Assembly (NCBI GenBank): GCA_964520905.1
Contig: CAZFQL010000013.1
Span: 58,502 to 122,501, forward strand
Source: JAGVIE01 sp964520905
Lineage (GTDB): Bacteria > Bacteroidota > Ignavibacteria > UBA10030 > SZUA-254
Direction of reading: 5' to 3'
Length of the DNA: 64,000 nucleotides
Numbering within the stretch: position 1 is the first letter of the stretch; each line of letters begins with the position of its first letter. The translations under genes were made by a program, and so were the position numbers. The notes under the pieces are model-generated. The model ran no database searches and had not been told where the DNA came from. It saw only the letters and a list, made by a program, of their open reading frames with translations. Shown here one piece after another: positions 16,642 through 26,619 of the stretch.

Positions 16642-17609
16642 TTTCTCTCTCCCCGAATTAGACGAACTAATTCAAACTCACGTTTTTCATCCGGGAATAA
16701 AGCTACTATCCTCGCACGGGCTTTCATGCCTGCACTCTCGTTCGTGCACAACGCATCCCTGAGACCGATCATTAGCGCGGTCGAATCGGCAGGTGGAACG
16801 AGAAAACCTGCATCCCCAACGGCGGTCGGACTGCCGCCTACTTCTGTAGCGACAGGTATACATCCGCACAACATGGCTTCACAAAGAGCATTCGGGAGTC
16901 CTTCATGTCTTGAGGGCTGGCAATAGACCTTCGATCTCTGGTAGAAAGGCAATAATTGTTCACGTGGTACCGGTTCAATGAATTTAATATTAAGAGATGG
17001 CTGATATTGAAACGCAACATCGGGATCAGTTCCGACTACAATGAAATTAACATCGGGCATGTTTCTCGCCACTTCGATCAGAATATCTATTCCTTTTAAC
17101 CGGAAGGTTCGTTGATCTTTTACCATGGCAACCGTCAGCACGCTTGATTCTTTTTCTCCGATATTTTTCCAAAAATTACAGTCGTATCCCGTGGGAAGAT
17201 AAGAAATATTTCTGCCGTCATATCCCGCAAGATCAATTGCTTTTTTTTGTAAGCTCGGATCAACCACAAGAATGTGAGTTGCATGATGAAACACATAACG
17301 GACGAGCCGCGCTTTCCAAGGATTCAGCCAGATACCATATCCTAACTCTTTATCGTTGGCAACATCCACCCCGCCGACTATTACGATGGACTTCAACCCC
17401 ATCAATCTTCCAAAAGCCACGCCGAAAAATGCATAGATCGACGCAAACCAGCAGAAGACTACATCGGCAGTCAAACTATTAAATATTATTTTAAAGATAG
17501 CAGGTAAACCATGACCGATATTTTTACGAACTGTGAAATGTTTTTCCAGTACATCGATATCATCCTGGATAAATGATTTATGAAAAGCCGATATGAAAAG
17601 AATTTTCAT
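16638..17609 (-). CDS. GT4-family glycosyltransferase
   Basis: A 323-residue GT-B enzyme. 'MKILFISAFHKSF' opens the acceptor domain. The GT1 domain shows 'VAMVKDQRTFRLKGIDILIEVA', 'FIVVGTDPD' and 'KVYCQPSRHEGLPNALCEAMLCGCIPVAT', containing the E-x7-E signature. ATG at 17609 was preferred because it starts the first beta strand and leaves a 16-bp gap to the upstream gene; the longer frame would overlap that gene. Cytoplasmic, surface-polysaccharide assembly. Confidence 0.87.
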   Translation of the reverse strand: MKILFISAFHKSFIQDDIDVLEKHFTVRKNIGHGLPAIFKIIFNSLTADVVFCWFASIYAFFGVAFGRLMGLKSIVIVGGVDVANDKELGYGIWLNPWKARLVRYVFHHATHILVVDPSLQKKAIDLAGYDGRNISYLPTGYDCNFWKNIGEKESSVLTVAMVKDQRTFRLKGIDILIEVARNMPDVNFIVVGTDPDVAFQYQPSLNIKFIEPVPREQLLPFYQRSKVYCQPSRHEGLPNALCEAMLCGCIPVATEVGGSPTAVGDAGFLVPPADSTALMIGLRDALCTNESAGMKARARIVALFPDEKREFELVRLIRGERK

Positions 17610-17625
17610 GCAGGATTGGAAATTA

Positions 17626-18747
17626 TCATGCTCTATTATGCTTGAGTCGTTTTTCAAGTAAGTCGACCACGTGCTTCGCAACAACATTCCAATCGAACGT
17701 TTTGGAAAATGCTATGGCATTTTGTGCAAGGCGGTTGCGCAAGTCTGAATCATTGATCAACATTAATATTTTCTCCGTTAACTCATCAATATTTCCATAC
17801 TCATAAAGCAAACCTGTTTCGTCATTCTTAATAGCGTCACGAAGACCGGGGACATTTGCTCCTAAGACGGTGGTCCCACATGCATTCGCCTCCACAACCG
17901 TCAACCCCCATCCTTCCTTAGACGAAGTATTCACCATAAACCATATTTGTTGAAGCAGTTTCACTTTCTCAGACTCATCGACGTATCCGGTAAACCGAAC
18001 ATCATTCTCGATTCCAAGATTATGCGCTAACTGTTCAAGATGTCTGCGATAATCTCCATCACCGATAATAACGAGTTTCAGATCGGGTATTTTAGCTTTT
18101 ACGCGTACGAACGCTTCAAGAAGATGATCGGCAGATTTGTACTTCTTCAATCTTCCAAAGTAACCGATTAGTGGAACGGCGCTTCGTGGTATTCCGGCGG
18201 GATGATGAAGATTATGATCTACGCAATTATATGCAAACTCGATATCCTCATTGCGAAAACCTTTCTCAAGAACTTCCGCACGGGTACTGGGTGAAACGAC
18301 CATCGTCGGAATTCGTTTCCATCGGGCAATTGCGATTCCCAATTTTTCCATCAAATATACATAAATTGCTAACGGCAGAGGCGCCTCTTTAAAAATTGCT
18401 TTATCGAATAAATGATGAATAATGAAGTAGAGAGGTTCGCGGATAAAGAGAGGAGTGAAAAAAGGAATTTTATTCGTATCGTCTATAACGATATCGAATT
18501 TCTCATGCTTAAATTGTTTCCAATAACGGAGCGGTACATGAATGTTGAATAGATACCTTCCGCCTTCCCGGATTACCCTGACTCCATTTATTGTTTCTTC
18601 CGGCAGTGAACCTTCGAAAGACGAGCAGTACAACGTTACTTCGTGTCCGAGCTTAACGACACGTGAGAATATTTCATGGAAATGAACCTCCGCACCACCA
18701 GCCTGCGGATTCTTGATGTCTTGCCAATTAAAGACAAGGATCTTCAT
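17626..18747 (-). CDS. GT4-family glycosyltransferase
   Basis: A 373-residue GT-B enzyme and the first gene of the polysaccharide run. It begins 'MKILVFNWQDIKNPQAGGAEVHFHE', typical of PimA/WcaL-like transferases with an acceptor-loop Gly-Gly-Ala. The donor domain has 'LIGYFGRLKKYKSADHLLEAF', 'LVIIGDGDYR' and 'WFMVNTSSKEGWGLTVVEANACGTTVLG' with the E-x7-E pair. The 119 bp before the next gene (18748-18866) shows no clear promoter. Confidence 0.88.
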   Translation of the reverse strand: MKILVFNWQDIKNPQAGGAEVHFHEIFSRVVKLGHEVTLYCSSFEGSLPEETINGVRVIREGGRYLFNIHVPLRYWKQFKHEKFDIVIDDTNKIPFFTPLFIREPLYFIIHHLFDKAIFKEAPLPLAIYVYLMEKLGIAIARWKRIPTMVVSPSTRAEVLEKGFRNEDIEFAYNCVDHNLHHPAGIPRSAVPLIGYFGRLKKYKSADHLLEAFVRVKAKIPDLKLVIIGDGDYRRHLEQLAHNLGIENDVRFTGYVDESEKVKLLQQIWFMVNTSSKEGWGLTVVEANACGTTVLGANVPGLRDAIKNDETGLLYEYGNIDELTEKILMLINDSDLRNRLAQNAIAFSKTFDWNVVAKHVVDLLEKRLKHNRA

Positions 18748-18866
18748 ACATCGGATTTATTGATAGTTACCGTTAATGGTGGATCGTCATATATAAAATG
18801 ATCATCGAGACGTGCGGAAATAAATCCTGCCCGTCTCTGATGATCGGTGTAATTTCGGAATTAATC

Positions 18867-21644
18867 TTATTTGCCTTTATTCGTATCGGGAACTGATGGT
18901 CCCTTTAACTTCTGTTCGTAATATGAAATACGATTAATCAAATCCGGTACATTCGGATATTTCTCTTTAGCACGCTCTAAGATGTTTTTTGCAGACTCAT
19001 AATCCTGACGTGCATCGTAAATATCGACAAGGGTCCGATACGGCATAAAAGGATCTTGTGGATCTATGCGATCACTGTTGATCATATCCAAGGCATTCTT
19101 TTCAAGATACTTTGCATATATTTCAAAATTCTCTTTATCGCCGAACTGATTGAACATGGTCATAATGTACGAAACTATACGCGGCTCATCCATAGGGAGA
19201 ATTGAGAATGGAACAAGCTTTTCCATTCGTTTCATAGAATTTGCCGCTAACTCCTTATCATTATGAACTCGCATAGCGTATTCTGCAAGACGGATGAAAT
19301 TGAATCGATAATTCATCACCATACGCTGAACGTTCTCGTCATAGTATACATCGGGATTGTTCAGATTCCTGAATATGAAACCATTCTGCGGGGTTTTCGA
19401 CGGCTGTACGTTGTCCGCGAGGAGAGATTGTTTCATAACGTCGAAATCCACGCCGATATCATTCGATTGGATTTTAAACGGTTTGAATTTATAAGTTAAG
19501 CCGTGCATCCAAAGATAATTATCCAGACCGATTTTAGAATCGGGGGAACATGTAACTGCAAAATGAATGGGGCGTTCCCAGCGATTCGCTAAGATTATAT
19601 CGCGTACCATAATATCTTGTACGCGAAGAATTCGAACATCACCCTGGTAAGGCACTCCGCTCATCGTGAAAGTTATCTTGCCTTGTTTTAGAACGCTGGA
19701 ATCCACAAGCTGTACATGCGTCTGTTTTGGTTGATCTGAAGTCATGAAACGGTCTACGATATCTTTCGAAACCGGTATATCCATCTGGCGCGGTTTCCAC
19801 GCTACAGGAGATATGCGGTCTATCTGCTGATCGCTGAAAGAAATCGGAACCTTGGCGGTACCATGAGGCATCTGGTTCTTCAACTGCAGAATGTACCAAG
19901 GTGTGTTAACCAGACTCAGATTCACTATTCTAATATCTCTCCGCACACCTTCTACATCTTGCAGATACCAGAGCGGGAAAGTATCGTTATCGCCATTTGT
20001 AAACAGGATAGCATTCGGCTCGCAGCTCTGAAGAAGATTATACGAGTAATCCCATGCAATAAATTGACCGCTGCGATCATGCTCATGCCAATTGACGCGT
20101 AAAAGATTCACGGGGATCGCTGCCATACTCAAAACTAAAATGCCTGATGTAGCAGTCTTGACAAGATTTTCTTTCTTAATCTTTTCTTTGAGAAGATCTA
20201 TAAGCCCCACAATTCCTATGGAAATCCAGAGCGCCATAACATAATAAGCGCCAACGTAGAAATAATCACGCTCACGAGGTTGTGGATCCTGCTGGTTTTG
20301 ATACAAATCCAGAATGATACCCATAATGATAAACATCGTCATGAAAATCAACGCCATTTTCCAATCCTTGCGGAAATGGTAATATATTCCCAGGAGCGCC
20401 ATCAGGAACGGTATCCCCCATGTATGCTTCCAGCTAACCCCGGCGTCCTGTTGATCCCCGTCAGCTCCGATAAAATTCCAGAGCACATAGCGTATGAACA
20501 TATGATTGACTTGGTACTTCAGGAAGAAATCTGTTTCGCTGGTATAATTCACACGGGTTGGTTCGTGCATAGCTTCGCGAGACCACCGGCGAGGAAAAAG
20601 CTTTTCGACATATGTCTGCTGGTCGCTATCCCAGCTTTCCCCTTTTAACATCGGCGTATCGCCGTACTGTTCACGACCAAGATAGCTTGTTAAGCCCGAT
20701 AAATTGTGCGGAGCGTTTTCATTCATAGGCAGATCGTCAACATTCGCACGCATGATAACGAGAGTGTAAGTGGTGTATCCAAGTACGATCAGCAAAAAAG
20801 AAAGACATGCCATCTGAAGCATTTTATTCTTTGTTTGTTTTGCCTTGTAGATACCATACGCTGCCGCGATCACAGCTAATGGCGGAACGAACGGCAACAG
20901 ATCGCTCTTAATGCCTTTGAATTCTCCATCGAGCATCGATGGAAGAAATTGTACAACACCCGGATAAATGATGAAGAAAATAATTAAACCGATGATACCG
21001 AACCGGATAAAACTCTTCCTGTTAAATTCATAGCGTCGGAAATAGATAAACATTAAAACCGGAAAGATTGCTAAAACCGAAAGAAGATGTACGCCAACCG
21101 AAAGTCCAACCAGATAAGCTATAAGCAATATATACTTCTCGTTATGCGGCGCTTCCGATTCTTCCCACCACCGCATTGCAAGCCAGATGATCGCAGATAC
21201 AAACAACATGCTGATACCATAAACTTCTGCTTCAGTAGAATTATCCCAATAAGTCGTACTGAACGCAAGAGTCAGTGCACCTATGGCTGAAGCACCGTAT
21301 ACAACTAAGCGATCCATTGCTGTCGATGGTAAACCGCGAAAGTGAGAGATCAATTTTACCGAAACAAGATAAACAAAAATGATAGCAACCGAACTTCCAA
21401 TTAACGATAGTGCATGAACACGCGCAGCAATATCGGTGAAATACGGTATTTGCGACGCTACTCTTCCTAATAGTATGAAGAGCGGAGATCCCGGCGGATG
21501 GGGAACCTGTAATAAAACCGATGCGGCAATAAACTCGCCTACATCCCAAAAGACTACTGTAACCGACATTGTTTTTAAATAAACAATCGTAGTTATTAAA
21601 AACACCACTAATGCAACAATCCGGTTGATTTTCTTATCAGTCAT
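18867..21644 (-). CDS. DUF2723 membrane glycosyltransferase-like protein
   Basis: A 925-residue protein. The N-terminal DUF2723 domain (about 5-190) carries 'FWDVGEFIAASVLLQVPHPPGSPLF', where the Asp-x2-Glu pair after helix 1 is the expected catalytic site of GT-C enzymes. About 11-12 membrane helices extend to residue 540. The C-terminal ~380 residues are extracytoplasmic, with 'ILFTNGDNDTFPLWYLQ' and a TPR-like end (residues 840-915). The human homologue TMEM260 is a protein O-mannosyltransferase. In Bacteroidota the gene is widespread and protein O-glycosylation is a plausible role. It sits next to the polysaccharide genes. Confidence 0.88.
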   Translation of the reverse strand: MTDKKINRIVALVVFLITTIVYLKTMSVTVVFWDVGEFIAASVLLQVPHPPGSPLFILLGRVASQIPYFTDIAARVHALSLIGSSVAIIFVYLVSVKLISHFRGLPSTAMDRLVVYGASAIGALTLAFSTTYWDNSTEAEVYGISMLFVSAIIWLAMRWWEESEAPHNEKYILLIAYLVGLSVGVHLLSVLAIFPVLMFIYFRRYEFNRKSFIRFGIIGLIIFFIIYPGVVQFLPSMLDGEFKGIKSDLLPFVPPLAVIAAAYGIYKAKQTKNKMLQMACLSFLLIVLGYTTYTLVIMRANVDDLPMNENAPHNLSGLTSYLGREQYGDTPMLKGESWDSDQQTYVEKLFPRRWSREAMHEPTRVNYTSETDFFLKYQVNHMFIRYVLWNFIGADGDQQDAGVSWKHTWGIPFLMALLGIYYHFRKDWKMALIFMTMFIIMGIILDLYQNQQDPQPRERDYFYVGAYYVMALWISIGIVGLIDLLKEKIKKENLVKTATSGILVLSMAAIPVNLLRVNWHEHDRSGQFIAWDYSYNLLQSCEPNAILFTNGDNDTFPLWYLQDVEGVRRDIRIVNLSLVNTPWYILQLKNQMPHGTAKVPISFSDQQIDRISPVAWKPRQMDIPVSKDIVDRFMTSDQPKQTHVQLVDSSVLKQGKITFTMSGVPYQGDVRILRVQDIMVRDIILANRWERPIHFAVTCSPDSKIGLDNYLWMHGLTYKFKPFKIQSNDIGVDFDVMKQSLLADNVQPSKTPQNGFIFRNLNNPDVYYDENVQRMVMNYRFNFIRLAEYAMRVHNDKELAANSMKRMEKLVPFSILPMDEPRIVSYIMTMFNQFGDKENFEIYAKYLEKNALDMINSDRIDPQDPFMPYRTLVDIYDARQDYESAKNILERAKEKYPNVPDLINRISYYEQKLKGPSVPDTNKGK

Positions 21645-21733
21645 TGAATCCTCGGTAGATATTGAATACGGTTAAAAAGTCCTTTGCGGAATAAATATAG
21701 AAGAAATATCAAACAATCGCAAGAAATGGCTTC

Positions 21734-22867
21734 TCATTGGATTGCAGAAAGAATCCTTTGGCTTAACTCATCACACACTAAAAATCCTTTATTGGTTAAA
21801 CGGAGAATATCACCCTCAATAATGGCGAGTTTATCGCTTAACGATTGCTTCATGATCGATTGTAATTCATCTGTAAATTTAATCTTGAATCTTTTCTTCA
21901 GATAGGAAATATCTAGAACACCTGTCCTTAATCCCAGCATAACTGTTTCATCCAATAATTGATGATCGGTCAGTAACTCTTCACCGTCTATTGGGAGTTC
22001 GCCTCGTGTTATCCATCTACAGTATTCTTCTATATCGCGGATATTCCACCAACGTCTTCCTGCCCAATAAGAATGAGCCGACGGTCCAAAGCCGAGATAA
22101 TTCGAATGATTCCAATAGTTAGTGTTATGTCTTGAATGATAACCCGGTCTCGCATAGTTTGAAACTTCGTAATGCTCATAACCGTTTTCAAGCATCATCT
22201 CCATCGTAAGTTCATACATGGCGGCATCGTCTTCGATAGACAAAGGCAATATCTTTCCCGTTGACACCGATGCGGCAAGGGGTGTATTTTCTTCGACGAT
22301 AAGACTGTAAGCGGATATATGTTCGGGCTTGAAAGAGATCGCTTTTAATAACGTGGTCTCCCAATTAGATAGTTCTTGATCCGGAAGAGCATAGATTAGA
22401 TCTATACTGAGATTATCGAAACCACACTCTCGCGCAAGCATAATCGATCGTGTCGCTTCGTTGGAAGTGTGGATACGCGTCAAAAAATTGAGATCCTTGT
22501 CATCGAACGATTGAACGCCGATACTCAGACGATTAACACCGGCAGAACGATAGCCCTCGAGTTTCTCACGTCCTACGGTTCCGGGATTTACCTCCATCGT
22601 AATTTCAGTATCCGGTATAGATGAATAACTTTGTTTGAGATGATTAATTATTTCTCCGATTTGTTCCGGCTTTAAAAGTGACGGGGTTCCACCACCGAAA
22701 TAGATCGTTTGATATTTTTCCATCTCACCGTATTTTTTATTTAGCTCGATCTCTTGATGCAGTGCAGTAAGAAATTTATCGATCGTTTCATGATTCTCGA
22801 TCGAATAAAAATCGCAATACATGCATTTACGCTCACAAAACGGAATATGGATATAGAGACTAGACAA
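21734..22867 (-). CDS. hemW: Radical SAM heme chaperone HemW
   Basis: A 377-residue radical SAM protein. The cluster motif is C-x3-C-x2-C at Cys11/15/18 ('CERKCMYC'). It is followed by 'YFGGGTPSLL' (SAM binding), 'EVNPGT' and 'RLSIGVQSFDD'. The HemW C-terminal domain is present ('VMLGLRTGVLD'). HemW homologues bind heme and insert it into respiratory enzymes. They were long misannotated as oxygen-independent coproporphyrinogen oxidase (HemN), but the extra HemN features are lacking. It is 27 bp after lepB. Confidence 0.93.
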   Translation of the reverse strand: MSSLYIHIPFCERKCMYCDFYSIENHETIDKFLTALHQEIELNKKYGEMEKYQTIYFGGGTPSLLKPEQIGEIINHLKQSYSSIPDTEITMEVNPGTVGREKLEGYRSAGVNRLSIGVQSFDDKDLNFLTRIHTSNEATRSIMLARECGFDNLSIDLIYALPDQELSNWETTLLKAISFKPEHISAYSLIVEENTPLAASVSTGKILPLSIEDDAAMYELTMEMMLENGYEHYEVSNYARPGYHSRHNTNYWNHSNYLGFGPSAHSYWAGRRWWNIRDIEEYCRWITRGELPIDGEELLTDHQLLDETVMLGLRTGVLDISYLKKRFKIKFTDELQSIMKQSLSDKLAIIEGDILRLTNKGFLVCDELSQRILSAIQ

Positions 22868-22894
22868 AAGCCGATGAAGGATTATTTTTGATGA

Positions 22895-23698
22895 TTAATA
22901 GATGAATGTACCTATCCTGTTCCAACGGACCGAAGAAAATAAACCGGTGGGGCGCGGCGAAGATTTCCCCGCCTCTACTGACCAATAAACGACCATCGCC
23001 TGCCCGATTATATTATCTTCCGGCAGGAAACCCCAGCTTCTGCTGTCGGAGCTGTGATCGATATTATCACCCAGAACAAAGAAATAATTTTTCATTACTT
23101 TGTAAGTAGACGCGGGCTGTCCATCGATTATGAAATTCGTGGAGGGTGATCGTTCTATAGTATGACCTTCTATTTTGATAAGTGATTCCATGATGAAATA
23201 ATTCTCGTCCGTGATTGTAACTACCGAACCCACCATCGGGATGACGACCGGACCATACCGCTCATTTTCATCGATCAGTGTCATATGAGATTGTCTAAAT
23301 ACCTTTCCGTTCACAAACAGATTCCCATCGCGAATTTCAACAGTATCGCCTGCAATACCTATACATCGTTTGACGAAATACAAAGGATCGATTCGCGTTT
23401 CAATTTCTTGTGGAAATTCAAAAACTATAACATCACCGCGCTGAATATTTTTCAATGATGGAAACCGAAACAGAGGAAGAGAAAAATGTGAGAAAGGAAT
23501 TTTTCTGGGCAGTTTTGCGCCATAAATAAGTTTGTTTATAAAGATATAATCACCGGGGAGCAGGGTCGATTCCATTGATGCGGATGGGACACAAACCGCA
23601 TCGATAATAAAAATTTTAAGCGTCAATCCGGCTACAAGCGTTAATGCAATTATCCCAAGATAACTTAACAACCGCTTCTTGGAATGATCTTTTAACAT
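22895..23698 (-). CDS. lepB: Signal peptidase I (second copy)
   Basis: A 267-residue type I signal peptidase anchored by one N-terminal helix (about 10-30). The catalytic Ser41 is in 'PSASMEST'; the general base Lys lies in 'YFVKRCIGIAGDTVEIRDG'. Box E is 'GDNIDHSSDSRSWGF'. It cleaves signal peptides of exported proteins at the outer face of the inner membrane. It is 6 bp downstream of a second, longer lepB with the same domain order, so the pair likely arose by tandem duplication and diverged. Confidence 0.92.
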   Translation of the reverse strand: MLKDHSKKRLLSYLGIIALTLVAGLTLKIFIIDAVCVPSASMESTLLPGDYIFINKLIYGAKLPRKIPFSHFSLPLFRFPSLKNIQRGDVIVFEFPQEIETRIDPLYFVKRCIGIAGDTVEIRDGNLFVNGKVFRQSHMTLIDENERYGPVVIPMVGSVVTITDENYFIMESLIKIEGHTIERSPSTNFIIDGQPASTYKVMKNYFFVLGDNIDHSSDSRSWGFLPEDNIIGQAMVVYWSVEAGKSSPRPTGLFSSVRWNRIGTFIY

Positions 23699-23704
23699 TG
23701 AAAA

Positions 23705-24607
23705 TTACTTCACTAATGTCCCGAACCTGTTCCACCGCACCGTCGAGAGCTTATTACCGATATCCAGTATGGAAAGATCCGGATCCCATGACCAGTAAAC
23801 AATTAGCGGGGTTCCGACGATCGAATTAATAGGAATGAAACCCCAGAAACGGCTGTCTAAACTGTTATCACGGTTGTCACCCATCCCGAATGCATAGTCC
23901 CGTTCAACCGTATAGGATGTTTTATATTGCTGATCGATAGAAATTCTTCCGTCACGCATTTCTATGGAATGTCCTTCGCGCTTTATGAACGTATTCCACT
24001 GGAAGTAATTATCCGGAGTCAGATTAATTATGTCCCCTTTTTTTGGGATAACAATTGGTCCGTAATTATCTTCATTGAATGGCGCACCTTTTGGGAAAAT
24101 CTTTGGCTCGGCATAACCGGCTGGCTTGATGTTCGAATAATTAAATTTTACGTTTTCCGGAACTGGGGCTGGTTTACCGTTTACATACACTACGCGATTG
24201 ATGACTTGCAGCGTATCGCCGGATAATGCCATACAGCGTTTAAGATAATATGCGAATGGGTTTGCCTCAGCTTCATCGCGGTAACCCGGAAACATGAAAA
24301 CAATAATATCACCGCGTTCGACACTCCACGGCGCCGGTAATTTAAACGCGGGAATTTTTATGTTCGTGAATGGAATTGTTTGCGGCGTGGTTCCGCCGAA
24401 GATAAATTTATTTACAAGAAGAAAATCACCGGTCATAATTTCATTCTCCATCGAACCGGTCGGTACTTCGAACGAGGCGATGACAAAACTATTAAGGATA
24501 AGAAACGCGCCGAATACTATTGCAAATTCTTTCAGTCCTGCCAATAATTTCGATTTGAAATCCTGCGGCGCGGTCTTCTTATCTGGTTCAATCTTGGTAT
24601 TCTTCAT
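23705..24607 (-). CDS. lepB: Signal peptidase I (first copy)
   Basis: A 300-residue signal peptidase I. A cytoplasmic Lys-rich tail precedes the single anchor helix (about 28-48). The catalytic Ser is in 'VPTGSMENEIMTGD', the Lys in 'YYLKRCMALSGDTLQV' and the conserved end block is 'GMGDNRDNSLDSRFWGF'. It has an insert between boxes D and E compared with its neighbour. It sits between lepA and lepB2, a lepA-lepB order common in bacteria. Tandem lepB genes may divide substrates, perhaps because of the large secreted-protein load. Confidence 0.93.
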   Translation of the reverse strand: MKNTKIEPDKKTAPQDFKSKLLAGLKEFAIVFGAFLILNSFVIASFEVPTGSMENEIMTGDFLLVNKFIFGGTTPQTIPFTNIKIPAFKLPAPWSVERGDIIVFMFPGYRDEAEANPFAYYLKRCMALSGDTLQVINRVVYVNGKPAPVPENVKFNYSNIKPAGYAEPKIFPKGAPFNEDNYGPIVIPKKGDIINLTPDNYFQWNTFIKREGHSIEMRDGRISIDQQYKTSYTVERDYAFGMGDNRDNSLDSRFWGFIPINSIVGTPLIVYWSWDPDLSILDIGNKLSTVRWNRFGTLVK

Positions 24608-24655
24608 TCTGAAATAACCTTCTAATAAATATTAATATTTTTATTTATCCGATTC

Positions 24656-26452
24656 TTATTCTTCCATCGAAAGTACAGCTAAGAACGCTTCCTGAGGTAT
24701 TTCGACTCTGCCTACCTGCTTCATACGCTTTTTGCCTTCCTTTTGTTTTTCAAGGAGTTTTCGTTTGCGGGAGATATCTCCACCGTAACATTTTGCAATG
24801 ACATTCTTCCTCATCGCCGAGATTGTGTCTCTTGAAATTACTTTGCTTCCAATTGCGGCTTGAATTACCACCTCAAACATTTGGCGCGGAATTAGTTTCC
24901 GGAGTTTCGCGCATAATTTCTTTCCCCATTCATACGATTTTTCTTTATGGACAATCGACGACAGCGCATCGACCGATTCTCCATTAAGCAGAATATCAAG
25001 TTTCACTAAATCCGATTCGCGGTACTCAAGAAAATCGTAATCGAGTGAAGCATATCCGCGCGATGTAGATTTTAACTTGTCGTAAAAATCGAAAATGATT
25101 TCAGAGAGAGGCAATTCGTACCGTAAATCGGCGCGGGTAGGGTCTATGTATGTCGTGTTTTTATAAACTCCGCGTCGATCGGTGCAAAGTTTCATAATAT
25201 TGCCGATATATTCTGTCGGCACAATGATCTGCGCGCTAATAAACGGCTCTTCCACATGTTCGATATCACCCTCGGCAGGCATCATCGCGGGATTATCAAC
25301 CAGAACTACATCACCGCCGATTTTCACAATACGATATTCTACGTTCGGTACTGTTGTGATTAATTCTTGTTTATATTCGCGTTCGAGCCGTTCCTGTACA
25401 ATCTCCATGTGCAGCAGACCTAAGAATCCGGCACGAAAACCAAATCCTAATGCAACCGAACTCTCCGGTTCGAAAATCAATGAGGCATCATTCATCCGGA
25501 GTTTCTCAAGTGAATCACGTAATTCAGCAAAGTTATCCGGTACAACCGGATACAAGCCGGCGAATACCATGGGTTTGGCTTCTTTGTAACCGGGTAGCGG
25601 ACCAGATGCGGGATTATCGGCGTTTGTGATTGTGTCGCCTACCTTCGTATCGTGTACGTCCCTTGCGCCGGGAATCAGATAACCGACGTCTCCGGCTGAA
25701 AGCTCTTTCGTCCGGAATCTCTGCATCTCAAGAATGCCGACTTCTTCTGCATCGAAGATTTTATCGGTAGCGAAAAATTTTACCCTGTCTTTCTCTCTTA
25801 ACGTTCCTTGAAAAACCCGGATGTAAACAACTGAACCGCGGTATCCATCAAAGATTGAATCGAAGATGAGCGCTTGCAACGGAGCATTGGGATCGCCCGA
25901 CGGCGGTTTGATGCGGTTGACTACGGCTTCAAGGATTTCATCAATACCGATCTTCATTTTTGCACTCGACAGTATAATCTCATCCTCTTTGCATCCGATC
26001 AAATCCATGATCTGATGCTTAACGGAATCGACCATTGCACTCGGCAAATCGATTTTATTGATGACAGGTATTATTTCCAATCCGGCATCGATTGCAAGAT
26101 AGAGATTACTGATGGTTTGAGCTTCCACCCCCTGTGAAGCATCAACGACAAGGATTGCCCCCTCACATGCTTCAAGTGATCGGGATACCTCGTACGAAAA
26201 ATCAACATGTCCCGGCGTATCGATGAGATTGAGCGTGTAAGTCTTACTATCCTTCGCTTTATATTTCATCTGGATAGCATGCAGCTTAATGGTGATGCCG
26301 CGCTCCTGCTCAAGCTCCATATCGTCGAGAACTTGATTGAACTTCATTTCACGTTCAGTGATCGTGCCGGTGCGTTCGAGAAGGCGATCGGCGATTGTCG
26401 ACTTACCGTGATCTATGTGTGCGATTATGCAGAAATTTCTGATATGTTCCAT
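24656..26452 (-). CDS. lepA: Elongation factor 4
   Basis: A full-length 598-residue translational GTPase. G1 is 'AHIDHGKST', G3 is 'DTPGHVDF' and G4 is 'NKID'. The LepA-specific C-terminal domain is complete ('RKLLEKQKEGKKRMKQVGRVEIPQEAFLAVL'). EF4 back-translocates or remodels stalled ribosomes and affects 30S biogenesis. The start has no obvious Shine-Dalgarno. A strong terminator-like hairpin (26471-26494) lies only 19 bp upstream of the ATG. Confidence 0.97.
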   Translation of the reverse strand: MEHIRNFCIIAHIDHGKSTIADRLLERTGTITEREMKFNQVLDDMELEQERGITIKLHAIQMKYKAKDSKTYTLNLIDTPGHVDFSYEVSRSLEACEGAILVVDASQGVEAQTISNLYLAIDAGLEIIPVINKIDLPSAMVDSVKHQIMDLIGCKEDEIILSSAKMKIGIDEILEAVVNRIKPPSGDPNAPLQALIFDSIFDGYRGSVVYIRVFQGTLREKDRVKFFATDKIFDAEEVGILEMQRFRTKELSAGDVGYLIPGARDVHDTKVGDTITNADNPASGPLPGYKEAKPMVFAGLYPVVPDNFAELRDSLEKLRMNDASLIFEPESSVALGFGFRAGFLGLLHMEIVQERLEREYKQELITTVPNVEYRIVKIGGDVVLVDNPAMMPAEGDIEHVEEPFISAQIIVPTEYIGNIMKLCTDRRGVYKNTTYIDPTRADLRYELPLSEIIFDFYDKLKSTSRGYASLDYDFLEYRESDLVKLDILLNGESVDALSSIVHKEKSYEWGKKLCAKLRKLIPRQMFEVVIQAAIGSKVISRDTISAMRKNVIAKCYGGDISRKRKLLEKQKEGKKRMKQVGRVEIPQEAFLAVLSMEE

Positions 26453-26470
26453 TTGCGTGTCAATAAAAGC

Positions 26471-26496
26471 AATCCCGCCAAAACAGGCGGGATTTT
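26471..26496. terminator. Terminator-like hairpin in the lepA / beta-helix intergenic region
   Basis: AATCCCGCC (26471-26479) pairs perfectly with GGCGGGATT (26486-26494), followed by TTTT on the plus strand and by GCTTTTATT on the minus strand. No plus-strand gene ends here. For the minus strand it would lie inside the lepA leader, so an attenuator or a relic terminator is possible. Confidence 0.5.
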
Positions 26497-26619
26497 CATT
26501 CCAAATATATCAAAATTTGGAGGAAGTTGCAAGGGATGTACTTTCATTGATTTTATCAGTGAAATAGATTAAATTAGTCTTAATATCAGTTGGATAGTTA
26601 CAAATGAATGGAGGTTCAT

